DNA of 64,000 nt, taken from Nissolia schottii (Eukaryota; Streptophyta; Magnoliopsida; Fabales; Fabaceae). Under the pieces are notes generated by a model. It did not search any database and had not been told where the DNA came from. It saw only the letters and a program-made list of their open reading frames with translations. The DNA is taken from assembly GCA_003254905.1 (NCBI GenBank), contig QANU01020919.1, positions 58,172 through 122,171 on the forward strand, given 5' to 3'. The position numbers and the translations under genes are program-made. Positions within the stretch are counted from its first letter, which is position 1; each line of letters starts with the position of its first letter. Below are positions 36,447 through 48,105 of this stretch, in pieces.

Positions 36447-38557
36447 ATGGGAAAGGAATATTTCTTGTGATACCAATTGTACATATCATTGTCCTTTTTC
36501 GGTTGCTAAAATTGTATACTTCATATACCTATTTGTCCATTTGTTTTATTGAAAGTCTGAAACCTTATTCTTACTAATAATGTGGGGTTGAAGTTCTTTA
36601 ATCATCATTAAACGCACATTATGTACATCTCTCTGCTGATAGGCATGGACCGAGGCATCGACTATTCCACAAGCACTTGTTTCTATTCTTTTAAGGTTGC
36701 CCAACATCAAATTTGTGATTGTGACTTTGGGGAAAGACGGTTGCATAATGCTTGAGAGAAGTCTTAATGGTACATAGAGATGTCAGCAGCAGTAGTCTGT
36801 CTCTATACATTGTTTTTGCATTTCATGTAATCAGGTTTTCATTTATTGTGCCTTTTTTGGCAGCAGGTCCTTCCACAGAAGAAGTGGATGTTGACGACTT
36901 AGTGAAATTGCTGGAGACGAGAAGGAAAGAGAGTGTATCGAGTCCGACCTGTATATCATCAGTAATGTCAATGAAACCTAGAACTCTTTCCTCTGTTGTA
37001 TTACTAAAGTCTTGCAATAAGCCTTACCCCTTTAGGTCGAGTAGGCTACATAGATCAATCGGAATTAATACGCTGTATGTAACTCCCAATGTTTAGCTAT
37101 CATTTGGAGTAAGGTCCATTCGAATGGCTTATCCTAATGTTTACATAGGTCTTCCTCTACCCCTTTTAATTAACCTGTCTTCCATTTGATTTTATTATTT
37201 AAAGTGAACTCCAGTTTTGCAATATCAACTCAGCAAATGCTGTATAGCATGTTGAAGCAAGCTATGCCTGTGTTCTTAGGACATTCATGAGGTCCATGTT
37301 GTTGTCTCACCCTCACGAATGAGTAGACCTTCTTTCCCTAACTGTTCTGATAATAACCTTTGTAACTCATCATTTACTTCTCAATGGTACTGAAAACCAA
37401 ACTGAAAGGTAACACTAAAGTTTTTTGGTTAATGCAATGGATAGATTATATATCGCAATATTAGCTTGGAGAACACAACAACTTCATTTGATCTATGTAG
37501 ACCCAATGAGAAAAGGTTTGGTTGTTGTCGATGTTGATTAGCTAGGAAGACATTCTAGGGATGCCAAAAAACCTATGCAGAAAAGGTGACCACATTTAAT
37601 AGCCCTGCATTAATTTCTTCGTTGATGCGTACACTGATATTTTTGAACAGCTAAGGCAATCTTTATTGTAGACATCAAATACAGGCCTGTCATTTAAATT
37701 TTTTGTGAATAAATTGAGTCCCTTTCATTTTCTCTGTTGTAATCTTTTAGTTAGTTACAATTACAGCTGTTTCGCATGTGTATGCATGCGTGTGTGTTCT
37801 AAACCAAATAGCCAACTGTTAAACTGATGGCACGAGTATACTGTATAGAGAGGGCGGAAAAACATATTTTAGGTATTCATAGTGATGTGTTGTAGGACTT
37901 GCTTGGATCTTTGAGGTTCTTGGATGGATTGTAACTTTAAAAATTTGACATGATTATGTGGGTCTTTTGTTATATCTTTTCTTTTAATCCATCCAGTCAG
38001 TGGCAAAATTGAAGGCAGAAGGGATGGGTGCAGTTAATGGGAGGTTATACATTGGAACTGCTGCGAGCATTCCTCCACTCGAGCTTATTGACACTACTGG
38101 TGCAGGGGATGCATTTATAGGAGCGGTTCTCTATGGTAATGTACATTTGTTCTATCTTTTCCCTATAGCCCTTAAAAGGCGGCCATTATGTCAAATTATG
38201 TGACTTTCAGAGATCTTTTCCTAATTGCCCTTGAAAGGCAGCCATAAACTTCATGACCACCATGTTTATCTTTTCTTTTGTGAATGTATGAATGAGATGT
38301 GGTCTGTCCTTGATTTTCTTTCAGCTATCTGTGCCAAGTTTTCACCAGAGACAATGCTATCTTTTGCTGCTAATGTGGTACGTGTTCATGTACCTTAGAC
38401 TAGTGCAATACAGTGAGAGAAGTGTATGTATGACACGCATACCATAACTAGTGCATTCTAATGCCAATTTCAGGCTGCTGCCAAGTGCCGAGACTTAGGA
38501 GCTCGAAGTGGTCTTCCTTATCGTGCAGACCCACGCTTAGCATCCTTTATGCAGTAG
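33036..38557 (+). CDS. pfkB-family sugar kinase, plastid-type tandem paralog
   Basis: Thirteen exons: 33036-33149, 33251-33328, 33448-33537, 33659-33736, 33856-33930, 34720-34772, 35221-35371, 36095-36205, 36643-36769, 36867-36961, 37997-38135, 38325-38377 and 38474-38557. Reading phases agree, giving 415 aa. Exons 3-13 match exons 2-12 of the upstream kinase one for one, with the same phases. The pfkB marks are QGGGN at residues about 95-99 and DTTGAGDAF with catalytic Asp 362. The first two exons encode about 64 residues rich in Ser, Pro, Ala and basic residues (MSNLGTLSNAPLAPSPSSSC..., then SRGKRGCRNLSAK) with no early acidic residue, typical of a chloroplast transit peptide. An in-frame ATG at 33290-33292 could give a shorter form. 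The substrate is unknown; the kinase role follows from the family. Confidence 0.92.
33160..33185 (+). repeat. (CT)n microsatellite in intron 1
   Basis: About eleven CT units just after the first exon of the plastid-type kinase; a second short CT run lies near 33342-33358. Confidence 0.8.
34130..34420 (+). mobile_element. 5'-truncated LINE (non-LTR retrotransposon) 3' end
   Basis: Frame 34146-34253 encodes ATIWCIWLERNSRIFNDNF, then LDNHVLREKIKRLSFV and a TAG stop. This matches the conserved C-terminal end of plant LINE reverse transcriptase proteins (W..WLERN.RIF motif, then a short helix). About 170 bases of 3' UTR follow, ending TTAATGAAATTCTTCTTTT. No upstream reverse transcriptase domain is present, so it is a dead, truncated copy. 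It lies in intron 5 of the plastid-type kinase, in the sense direction. Confidence 0.72.
35773..35920. mobile_element. Short Tourist-like MITE
   Basis: A 142-bp element (35776-35917) with ends GTGTGTGTTTG and GGGTGTGTTTGG (right end read as complement), flanked by TAA on both sides. The inner arms (GGAGTTTTCATGGATGA against TCATCCTTGAAAACTTCTCC) pair. It includes a run of about 12 G. It is located in intron 7 of the plastid-type kinase gene. Confidence 0.65.
36399..36442. repeat. (TA)22 microsatellite
   Basis: Uninterrupted TA repeat of about 22 units in intron 8 of the plastid-type kinase gene. Likely to vary in length between accessions. Confidence 0.9.
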
Positions 38558-41500
38558 ATATTCCGCCGGTCAAAATTACGGCAAATTACGGTCAAAATTA
38601 ATTGAATTGCTTATCAGAGAATGAGATCTTGGACAATGAGCCTCCGCTTGAAAATGGTGGCTAAGAGATCTTTGATTTTTCAGTTGAAAGAGAGGGCACT
38701 GGATGTTCTTTGCATTTTAGTTTACCTTGGCTTTCAGTTGTTGAGTTTCCAATCATGGATTATAATGAAATCATGTTATAGTGTTTGTCTGCATGACTTT
38801 TGAGCAGAAACTTTTCTCCCAAGTTCATTCAAGATGAGTAAGTTTACCTAATGACTTGGTACTAGTCCATTTTCACAGTAAGTTTATTCTTTAACCATAT
38901 GGTCCTGACAATTAACCGATAACCTAGGAAGCAAGGACGCTTGTTGAGATTGTCGTGTCTGCATGTATGACACATTGCTGACATTGACAGGCGAAGTCAC
39001 TCATCCAACACACGTCTCATGTATGAAGTGTCCAAATAAAAAGCTCGTGGTTGGTTGTGTCTATGCGTGTCTAAGTTATATTCAGTAGTTGTTCGGGTTG
39101 TGTCATAGTCGTTTTTGAGAAAAAATATTTTCAATACAAAATAATTTACAATAATATGATCTTTTAGAAAATTAGTAAGTATTGACACATGAAACTATTT
39201 AAAATGTATAATATATTTTGAAAGAGGTTTAAAAAATGTTGAAATTGACATAATTAGATATATGTATATGTTGTGTTTGTGTCATGTATATTTTTGAAGT
39301 TGGTGTGTCTTCGTGTCGTGTCACATGCTTCTTAGCTCATAACTACGGAAATGAGCATTTTTCTTTTTATTTTGTCCCTAAAAATATAAAGTATCATTCA
39401 TAAAAGTGAGTATGATGAATTAGGTTTCTCAACTACTACTCATTTTCTATACAACATTTTTAAGTAATGCTTGAAGGACCTAAGTTGGCAACCTATATAT
39501 TAACCTACAAACTTTTATAAATAATACTTGTCTTTTTTTTTCTTTTTGTGTCCCTAAAAATATTAAGTGTCATTCATAGAAGTGTATACGTTGACATGTA
39601 GAATGAAGAGTTAGATCTTCTCAGCATTACTCAATAATTTTTTTTTAGAGAAGTGGCTATTGCCACTCCCATTTAGTTAGATTTTTTTAATTTTCTTAAA
39701 ATACCAATTTTCTCTTTTATAACAAAACTAAAACTATTGTTTTTTAAAATTTTCTTTAAACTCAATATTATTATCTTTTAATATTTCACTATTTGTACTT
39801 TTGTGTTATTTTATTTTGTGAAAAAAAAATTGTTAGCGGTTTCTTTTTATAAAAACATATTATATTTAATTTTTTATATAAAAACTGAAAAATTCTACCT
39901 TATATACTTTTTATTTTGATGCTCTATAAATATGATATGAAACGAAATAAGCTATATAAATTATTATTAATGTTATAATTATTAAATAAAATAAAATAAA
40001 TAATGATAATAATTATAAATTTGAATAAATATTCACTATTAATATCAATGCAAAGAAATTTATAATATTATTTAATAATATTTTTTGAGATTATTAAATG
40101 AGTTTGATATTTCATATATTTGTGAAAATAATGTGATAATTCATCGTCAAATGCTAGTATAATATTTTTATTCTATTAGTATATAATAATTTAGTAAATA
40201 ACTTATTTAAGATATTATGATATGCTAATTGGTAAGGGGGAAAAAAACTGTAGTAAAAATTGAGATACCAGCCTTGCAAATACAAGTACAATATTTTTAT
40301 TTAAAACTTGATTCAATTATACGAAGGAGGTGATAAAATATTGGATAGACTTGAGATAATATTTTTATCTCAAATGCTTTTTGCTTTATTACTTAGATAA
40401 TTATTTTATTATAAAAAATTAAAAATAATTCAATGCTGATATATAAATAATTATAGTATTTATTAGTCACATAAAAATAAAATATAAAAAAATATTAACC
40501 GTTTTAAAAATCAAATTAATTGTCAACTAGCATAATAATGGTATAAAATAAAGAATCATAGAAGCCTGAATAATGAAAAATTGAAAGAAGATTTATAAAA
40601 TATTTACAATATTACAATTGAGTAACACTAGATTATTAGATTGATTGTAAAGAATAAAAAAGGGTATTTCGTAAAATTAAACAAAAGTTAATTGAGTGAG
40701 AGTGAAAATAAACAAATAAGGGGTGACAATAAATAGCCAATATGAAATGGAGGAATGATACGGATAAAGGCTGCAATTATTCTAAAAGAAAGCAGAATAG
40801 GAGGAGTGGCGAGAGCGAAAGGTTCAGCCAGTGGGTCATCATCAACAGCAAGGATGAAGAGCAAGTCCTCCAATTTCGACTCTCAATACTATATCTTTCA
40901 AAAGTGTTAAGAGGTCAATGTTGATACGGAGAAGATGGATTTGTGGGTGAGACATCAACATCTATTAACCATGACGAGCTTTCATCAAGATTCATCAAGA
41001 AATGGAGGTACATTTTTACATCCAAGCTTTCTCCTTCACCTGCTTTCGTTTTCTTTATCAATTCTCCAACAAATTCAATAACAACCTTATTCCGGTGTTT
41101 CAAGTCTTCACGCATCACGTTCTTACAAACTACTTGTACCAAAACATATGGCCATCGCTCTACCTAGATCTTAGAAACAAGAATACCCCATGGCCCATGT
41201 TTTTTTTTATTTTTCTTGCTCCTGATTGTTTTGAATCTGAAGTATGCGTTAAGGTGAATTGATTATTCAGAGTCAAAGACTTCGCTGCCTATCTAGCCCA
41301 TGTGCGATGAACTTCACCACTTTTGCCATGAGTTTTAATCACGTCACTATACATGTTCTTACTGTCTTCTGGTTTCAGAAATTGAGGTTGAAATCAGTAA
41401 ACTTCAATGCATTTTTGCAATTTGTGAAAGCCTGGAAGTTCATATCAATTGGTAAGAAGCATTTTTGCAAATTTTTTATTAAATTGATGATAGCGATCAA
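38558..41500. other. Intergenic region after the sugar kinase pair
   Basis: Holds the kinase 3' UTR, then MITE sequence at 39350-39640 (separate entry), then a very AT-rich stretch (39640-40640) without genes. Open frames at 40700-41260 are short, overlap on both strands and match nothing I recognise. A minus-strand frame at 40915-41142 (VQVVCKNVMREDLKHRNKVV...) has mixed composition and could be a remnant of a coding exon, but there is no supporting context. Confidence 0.45.
39458..39636. mobile_element. Foldback MITE, family A copy 2 with adjacent half copy
   Basis: Ends: left TAAGTAATGCTTGAAGGACC, right (complement) TTGAGTAATGCTGAGAAGATC. The inner arm CCCTAAAAATATTAAGTGTC and its flank match the element at 11945-12124. 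Immediately to the left, 39375-39440 repeats the right half (CCCTAAAAATATAAAGTATC ... AGGTTTCTCAACTACTACTC), so a partial second copy is present. Confidence 0.6.
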
Positions 41501-41539
41501 ATTCTAAAATTGAAGGAAAAAATAAGTATTTTTTATTTA

Positions 41540-43292
41540 CTTTTATCTTTCTTTTCTTTCATTCCTTATTTCGTTCCTTCCTTCCATCTTTCTTCATTCA
41601 TTCCTTCTTTCCTTCATTCATTCCTTCTTCCTTCTTCCTTCTTCTTTCTTCTTTCTTCTTTCTTTCCTTTCTTCCTTCTTTTTCTCCTTTCTTTCATTCA
41701 TTCCTTCCTTTCTTCCTTCATTTATTTCTTTCTGTATTTCTTACTTTATTTCTTTTTTCTTTCCTTCTTTTATTTATTTATTTCTTCCTTTCTTTCTTTT
41801 CTCTATTTTTTTTTCTGTATTTCTTCATTTATTTATTTCTTTATTTATTTCTTTTTTTCTTCCTTATTTCCTTCCTTCCTTTCCTTTCTTTCTTTCCTTC
41901 CTTCCATTTATTTCTTTTTTCTTCCTTTCGTCTGACCCTTCCTTCTTTCTTCTTTTTCTTCTTTCTTTCTTTCCTTATTTTTTTCATCCATTATTTCTTT
42001 CTTTCTTTCCTTCTTTCTTTGATCTTTCTTTTCTTCTTCATTCTTTCTTTCTTTCCTCTCTTTCTTCCTTCTTTCTTTCTTTTCTTCCTTCTTTTTTCTT
42101 TTTTTCTTCTTTCTTTGGTTCTTTCTTTCGTATGTGCATTCCTTCCTTCCTTCTTTCTTTTTTTCTTCCTTCTTTTATTTCTTTCCTTCTTTATTTCTTT
42201 CTTCTTTCTTTCTTTCTCTTTTTCTTCCTTCTTTTCTTCCTATCTTCTTTTTTTCTTTTCTTCTTTCTTTCGTTCATTCTTTCTTTTGTCTTTCTTTCTT
42301 TCATTTTTCCTTTCTTTCTTTCGTTCGTTTGTTCCTTCCTTCCTTTCTTTCTTTCTTTCATTCTTTCTTTTTTTCTTTCTTCTTTCTATCTTTCTTCCTT
42401 CCTTCTTTCTTTATTTCCTTCCTTCCATATTTCTTTCTTACTTTTTCCCTTCTTTTCTTTCATTCTTTCTTTCCTCCCTTCTTTATCTTTTTCCTTCTTT
42501 CTTTTTTCTTTCCTTCCTTCTTTCTTCTTTCCTCCCTCCACTCTTTCTTTCGTCTGTTTATTCGTTCCTTCCTTCTTTTCTTTCTTTCCTCCATTCTTTC
42601 TTTCGTTCTTCCTTCCATTCATTCATTCTTTCTTCCTTATTTCCTTCCTTTCTTTCTTCTTTCTTTCCTTCTTCCTTTGGTTCTTTTTTTCTTTGTTTTT
42701 TCTTTCCTTCCTTTTTTTCTTTTTTTCTTTATTTCTTGCATTCATTATTTCTTTCTTTCTTTCCTTCCTTTCTTTATTTCTTTCTTCCTTCCTTCCTTCT
42801 TTCTTTCTTCTATCTTTCCTTCCTTCTTTTTTCTTTTTTTCCTTCTTTTGTTCTTTCTTTTGTATGTGCGTTCCTTCCTTCCTTCTTTCTCTTTTTCTTC
42901 CTTCTTTTATTTCTTTCCTTCTTTATTTCTTTCTTTTTTTTTTCATTCTTTTCGTCTTTCTTCTTTTCCTTCTTTATTTCATTTCTTTCTTCTTTATTTC
43001 CTTCTCTTTTTCTTCCTTTTTTCCTTCCTATCTTCTTTTTTTCTTTTCTTCTTTCTTTCATTCATTCTTTCTTTCTTTCATTCATTTTTCCTTCCTTCCT
43101 TTCATTCGTTTGTTCCTTCCTTTCTTTTTTTCTTTCTTTCATTCTTTCTTTTCTTCTTTCTTCTTTCTATCTATCTTCCTTCCTTCCATATTTCTTTCTT
43201 TCTTGCTTTCTTCTTTTCTTTCTTTCGTTTGTTCCTTCTTTCTTCCTTATTTTCTTTCTTCCTTCCTTTCTTTCATTCATTCTTTCTTTCTG
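41540..43292 (+). repeat. 1.75 kb polypyrimidine tract (TTCC/TTTC microsatellite) with internal higher-order repeat
   Basis: Nearly pure C/T on the plus strand, built from TTCC, TTTC and TTC units with scattered ATTC and GTTC interruptions. The long open frames across it in several frames (Ser/Phe/Leu only on plus, Lys/Glu/Arg only on minus) are products of low complexity, not genes. There is order within it: a landmark GTATGTGC at 42130 recurs at 42862, and following segments (CTTCCTATCTTCTTTTTTTC, later TTCTATC...CCATATTTCTTTC) recur in the same order, so a block of several hundred bases is duplicated at about 730 bp offset. Such tracts can form triplex or H-DNA. Confidence 0.9.
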
Positions 43293-43299
43293 AATTTGC

Positions 43300-44352
43300 T
43301 GAATGGTGTTTGCTGAATTTGTTGTGATGTCATTGTGGTATGAAGATTGATGTGTTGTTGCTTTGTTTTAGAGTTTGTAATTTGCTTATGTCTAAAGTCT
43401 GTTCTTTGTAATTTCTTTTGTACTTGAGTATGAGTATGGTTAATATGTTGAACTTTGTAATGCTGAATTTTTGTGCCTTGATTTTGGAGGATTGATATTT
43501 CTTTTCTTTTGAAAAAAGCAAGGGTTTCTCACATTGAGTTTCTCCTAGAGGTTTTTAGTGAAACCTTTCCAACTTTGCCGACTTTTTTGATGGCTTGAGA
43601 GTCACAATAATGATATTTCATTGAGGTCTTAGAATAACTTGACTTACCGAAGAAAAAACAATGTTTCCCTTTTTTTTTATAGCAAGAGTTGTCATTTGTC
43701 TTTGCAAAAACACTTTTCACTTTTATTCAACATTTCTCACTCAAATCATTTCAATTTTGAGGTAACTTGCAAAACAAAATTTTCTAACTATAATTTTCTA
43801 AATTTGAAAATTGTCACATCACCTTTCATTAACTTTTTTTAAGTGTTTTCTTTAAGGTTTCTAACAACCAGTTATTTTTATTTTACCAAATAACTAACTC
43901 TCGAAATTCATATTAGTATAGTAGAGTAAAGCTTTAAAAAAGGGCAAAAAAGTATGTAAATTAAGATAGTCATATGTTTGAAATAAAAATGAAGTATACG
44001 GTAAAAGGATATTTTTGTTTTCCTACAACAAAGTAACTTGGCTATCAATTTTATTTTATTTTTTTGACACAGAAAGAAAAGGCAAAAATGCTTTGTCCTA
44101 GTAAAGACGGTGCTGACTATGAACATATGATCGTTCACTTTATTTTAGAAAAAGGGAGGGAAAGGTGGGAATGAGGGGCAAAAAGAAGGAGAAAAAGAGT
44201 AATACTCATTTAATCGGGGTAATTACATATATGTGATTTTTAATGGGGTAAATCTGAATATATGGACGGAATAAAAAAATTACGGATGTATGGGCGAGGT
44301 GCATGAAATCGGACCACGTTCGACCGATTTCAGCACGGAAAAAAAAAAAAAA
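43300..44352. other. AT-rich spacer before assembly gap
   Basis: No gene-like sequence. It ends in a poly(A) run of 14 bases (44339-44352) right at the gap edge. Confidence 0.5.
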
Positions 44353-44941
44353 NNNNNNNNNNNNNNNNNNNNNNNNNNNNNNNNNNNNNNNNNNNNNNNN
44401 NNNNNNNNNNNNNNNNNNNNNNNNNNNNNNNNNNNNNNNNNNNNNNNNNNNNNNNNNNNNNNNNNNNNNNNNNNNNNNNNNNNNNNNNNNNNNNNNNNNN
44501 NNNNNNNNNNNNNNNNNNNNNNNNNNNNNNNNNNNNNNNNNNNNNNNNNNNNNNNNNNNNNNNNNNNNNNNNNNNNNNNNNNNNNNNNNNNNNNNNNNNN
44601 NNNNNNNNNNNNNNNNNNNNNNNNNNNNNNNNNNNNNNNNNNNNNNNNNNNNNNNNNNNNNNNNNNNNNNNNNNNNNNNNNNNNNNNNNNNNNNNNNNNN
44701 NNNNNNNNNNNNNNNNNNNNNNNNNNNNNNNNNNNNNNNNNNNNNNNNNNNNNNNNNNNNNNNNNNNNNNNNNNNNNNNNNNNNNNNNNNNNNNNNNNNN
44801 NNNNNNNNNNNNNNNNNNNNNNNNNNNNNNNNNNNNNNNNNNNNNNNNNNNNNNNNNNNNNNNNNNNNNNNNNNNNNNNNNNNNNNNNNNNNNNNNNNNN
44901 NNNNNNNNNNNNNNNNNNNNNNNNNNNNNNNNNNNNNNNNN
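44353..44941. other. Assembly gap (589 N)
   Basis: A run of N. The left edge is a homopolymer A run, a common cause of assembly breaks. Any frame translated through it is meaningless. Confidence 0.99.
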
Positions 44942-47900
44942 CGGTTGATTTTCACATAGTGACAAAAATTTCATAGCACACGAAACAGTGACAGTTTGTG
45001 GGAGATTATTTATTAGAGCAGCACAGCAGAGAAGATGCCATTTACGGCTTCTGAGTTCTGAGTTGACCCCATACAACTGGTGCTGGTGGGGTTGTAGTTA
45101 TTGGAAGCCATTCTTTTGTGGTTGGTGGATTTAGTCAATGACTTCAAAGGAAAAAAATTCTCTATCCTTAGCTTCTGTCTCAGCCTGCGTCTTCATAGTT
45201 CTGATTTCAACTGTTTCTTTTTCTTTAATTATTATTATTATTTGTTGGTTCTTTGTCTATACATAGCCACTTTTTAATATAACCAAAAGAATGTACAAGG
45301 TTAAAAGTATTTTTATCCATGATTTTGGTTTTAGTTCCTAGAACTTGAAAAAATTGGGGTTAAGTCACTGTAGGGCCCAATGCTTTACCAAGAATAGAGA
45401 CCAATCCCTAATTAGAAGGACTGATGTCCAGTGAGAGAGAGGGTGACTGCCTTTGGTACAACGACGGGACATTGGACATATGTATAGAGGCAAAATATTA
45501 TTATTATTTTTTATCTAGTTAGGATTATAATAAATGAGATGTAAAATTTTTATTTAAAGAGACTCGAAATTAAAATATAAAGGGACAATAATTTTATGTC
45601 TTTATTCTTCAATCTATGTCCCTTTATCTTATCATTTGTACCAAATTCAGCCTAACATAATATTATTATTAGTATAATAATATTACAACGACTTAACTGT
45701 TTTTTACTTTTCTTTTCTTGACTGGGAACTACGACTCAAACCGTGCACAAAAGTAGCGACTAAAATGTACTTTTAACCAATCTACAAATTTTTATTTTTA
45801 TTTCGATGGGGCAGATGATGGAGACACTTCAACCTCCATTTCTATCAGCCATAGCAACAACTAAACATGGAAGAAAATCAGTTTAAGGAAGAGGAAAAGA
45901 AACTACCAAAAAATTATTATCTTGTACGTGGGCTCCAACTATCTTGTATTTTTCGAGGGTGTATGTTTCAGATTTTATCTCTGAAGTTCTATAACTGATG
46001 ATAAAGAAAATTGATGTTGATGATGAAGGAGGAGCACATACATTGGTTCTGTCATTCTAGATTGATGTTGAATGTTTATGGTTTTGTAGCTCTAAAGTGG
46101 ATAAGATGGAAGTTGGTGGGGTTTAGAAAGGAAAGAAGAAAGTCATCGATGATGGTGGTCGCGCTGACCTCGGCATTAGTGGTGTTAAGGGAGTGGCAGA
46201 GATATAATCAATAAATTACAAAATTAAATGGAATGTGAAAGTAAATTTCTTAAATTTTAAATGTTAAGTTTTTTAAGATCAAAATATAAATATAATCTGA
46301 ACCGTTGATTCAAAATCTAATGGTTAGGATGTAAGGACCAATTTGGCATGTAACTTTACAGGGACCAAATTAGTTGGAGCCATAAGAGTTCTTCTCTAGT
46401 AACGTTTCCTGCCAACATTGCATACAACTCAAGAAAAGGTTATTTGGTACTCTTTGTCTCAAATTATTTATTACTATAATCAATTTTGTGTTGTCCTAAA
46501 TTATTTATTACTCTCACTTTTATACGTAACATTTATTTATTGTTAAGTTTTTAATTATGCACTTAATTTATTTTCTTAGAAAATGAGAAATAGTGTTATG
46601 CTAAAACTTAAATAAAAATAATTTAGTAAAATTATTTTTTTAACTACTTTCTTAATTCTCATGTATTCTTCCAAAGGTGACGTAATTTGAGATGGATGAA
46701 ATATATAAAAAAAAAGTGTTTTATTAATAATTAGTCTAAAAGCACTTCTTAAAAAAGTTTAAAATAAAAAAATTTTATTATTTTTAATATATTTAATGCA
46801 TAAAGAACTTCAAAATCTTACTTTCCCTAAAATATTTTTATTTTTAAATTTTGTCCTAATAAAAAATAATTAAGGGCCTCCGGAACAAAATAGATTAAGG
46901 TCCCTGATGAATGGGTTAAAAGAACACCCAAAATTGGAACCCACCACACATTGACAACTCAGATTATAGTGGTCATTTATGTTTAGTTTATCTACCCAAA
47001 CTTAAATTGCCAACCCATGAATGGAACTGAGGAAAATTTCCTTCCAGTCAGCGGTTATGATATAGTGCAAGTGTTTATCTAATATTCATTGTTTTAAAAT
47101 AATTATCCTATTTTAATCCATTTTAAAATAATTGTCCTTATTTCTTTTTATAATTCTTATTAAATAAATTCTCATTTTCATATTTATTCATTATAATAAT
47201 CTAACTATTCACTACCAATAAAGATAATTAGATAAAATATTATCAATTTTTTCTTACTTTCACATTTTTAATATTTTTTTAAAGATTTAATTTGAATGTA
47301 CTAACAGTGTAAAAGAGTTTTACATTGTCATCTAATCATATATTGATAAATTTATAAATATGGTTGACTATTACACTCACTCTTTAAAATGTCATCTAAA
47401 TAAAATGAATTAATTAACCTACGTATAAAATCTTTTATAATATCAATACATCAAAATTAAACTCTTCTTTTAATAACCGCGTAAAAGGTAAAAATGGACA
47501 ATTACATCTTAGTTCCAAAGCATAGCCTCGGTTTGTTCTCAAAAGCAGCAGCAGCATGCAACAGCTTCTTTGTTTAAGTTTTAAAAAACAGCACGCTCCC
47601 AATGGTTTATGAGCACTTGTATATTTAGGGAATATCCTATTTCATTTTAGAGTTTTCATCTTTATTTTAGTTAGTTTTTTAATTTAAAAAAACGACGCAT
47701 TAGTCTTAAGTTTTTTAAAGTAATTCTTGCATCTTTATAGTATTATCCTAAGCAGTTTTTAAACAATTTAATTATTTTTTGTTGGAACATAAAATAAAGA
47801 CTAATAAATTCAACGTTTACAAAATCGAGAAATTAATATGTCACTTTTTTAAGTTGAGAGACTAGTTAAGACATAAATATAAAATCTAAGGACGAAATAA

Positions 47901-48105
47901 AATAAAGGAATAACCCTTAAATCATAAATATTTATCATATATTTTGCAAACTTGGCAATAAGAAAATGAGAAATCTTGCTGACTCAAACTACCTACTAAG
48001 CGAAGCATTGTTTAGATAACATATTTTTCCTTAGCCAAATAGCATAGCAACAATTGATCCATAATCCATATGCCTTGTACCTAAATCACTAAAAAACTAA
48101 GCATT
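44942..48105. other. Intergenic region downstream of MCTP gene
   Basis: No gene recognised; open frames are short and lack motifs. A degenerate Stowaway-like element lies near 46449-46700 (separate entry). The stretch from about 47500 to 48105 is 3' flank of the minus-strand MCTP gene and should include its 3' UTR. Confidence 0.5.
46449..46700. mobile_element. Degenerate Stowaway-like MITE
   Basis: The left end TACTCTTTGTCTCAAATTAT and the right end, read as complement TTTCATCCATCTCAAATTAC, form weak terminal inverted repeats of the CTCCnTCnGTCTCAAATTA type common in plants. The left arm contains a repeated AAATTATTTATTACT motif. Target duplication is TA-like but not certain. Confidence 0.5.

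Noticed and set aside
42019-43327. Three overlapping open frames of about 400 codons on the plus strand
   Set aside because: They encode only Ser, Phe, Leu and Pro from the polypyrimidine repeat in several frames at once; no gene signal is present.
44206-45076. Open frames of about 220-250 codons spanning the gap
   Set aside because: They exist only because the N run contains no stop codons.
46011-46214. A 67-codon plus-strand frame with a Met-rich start (MMLMMKEEHIHWF)
   Set aside because: It has no recognisable domain, and no splice partner or promoter features were found nearby.
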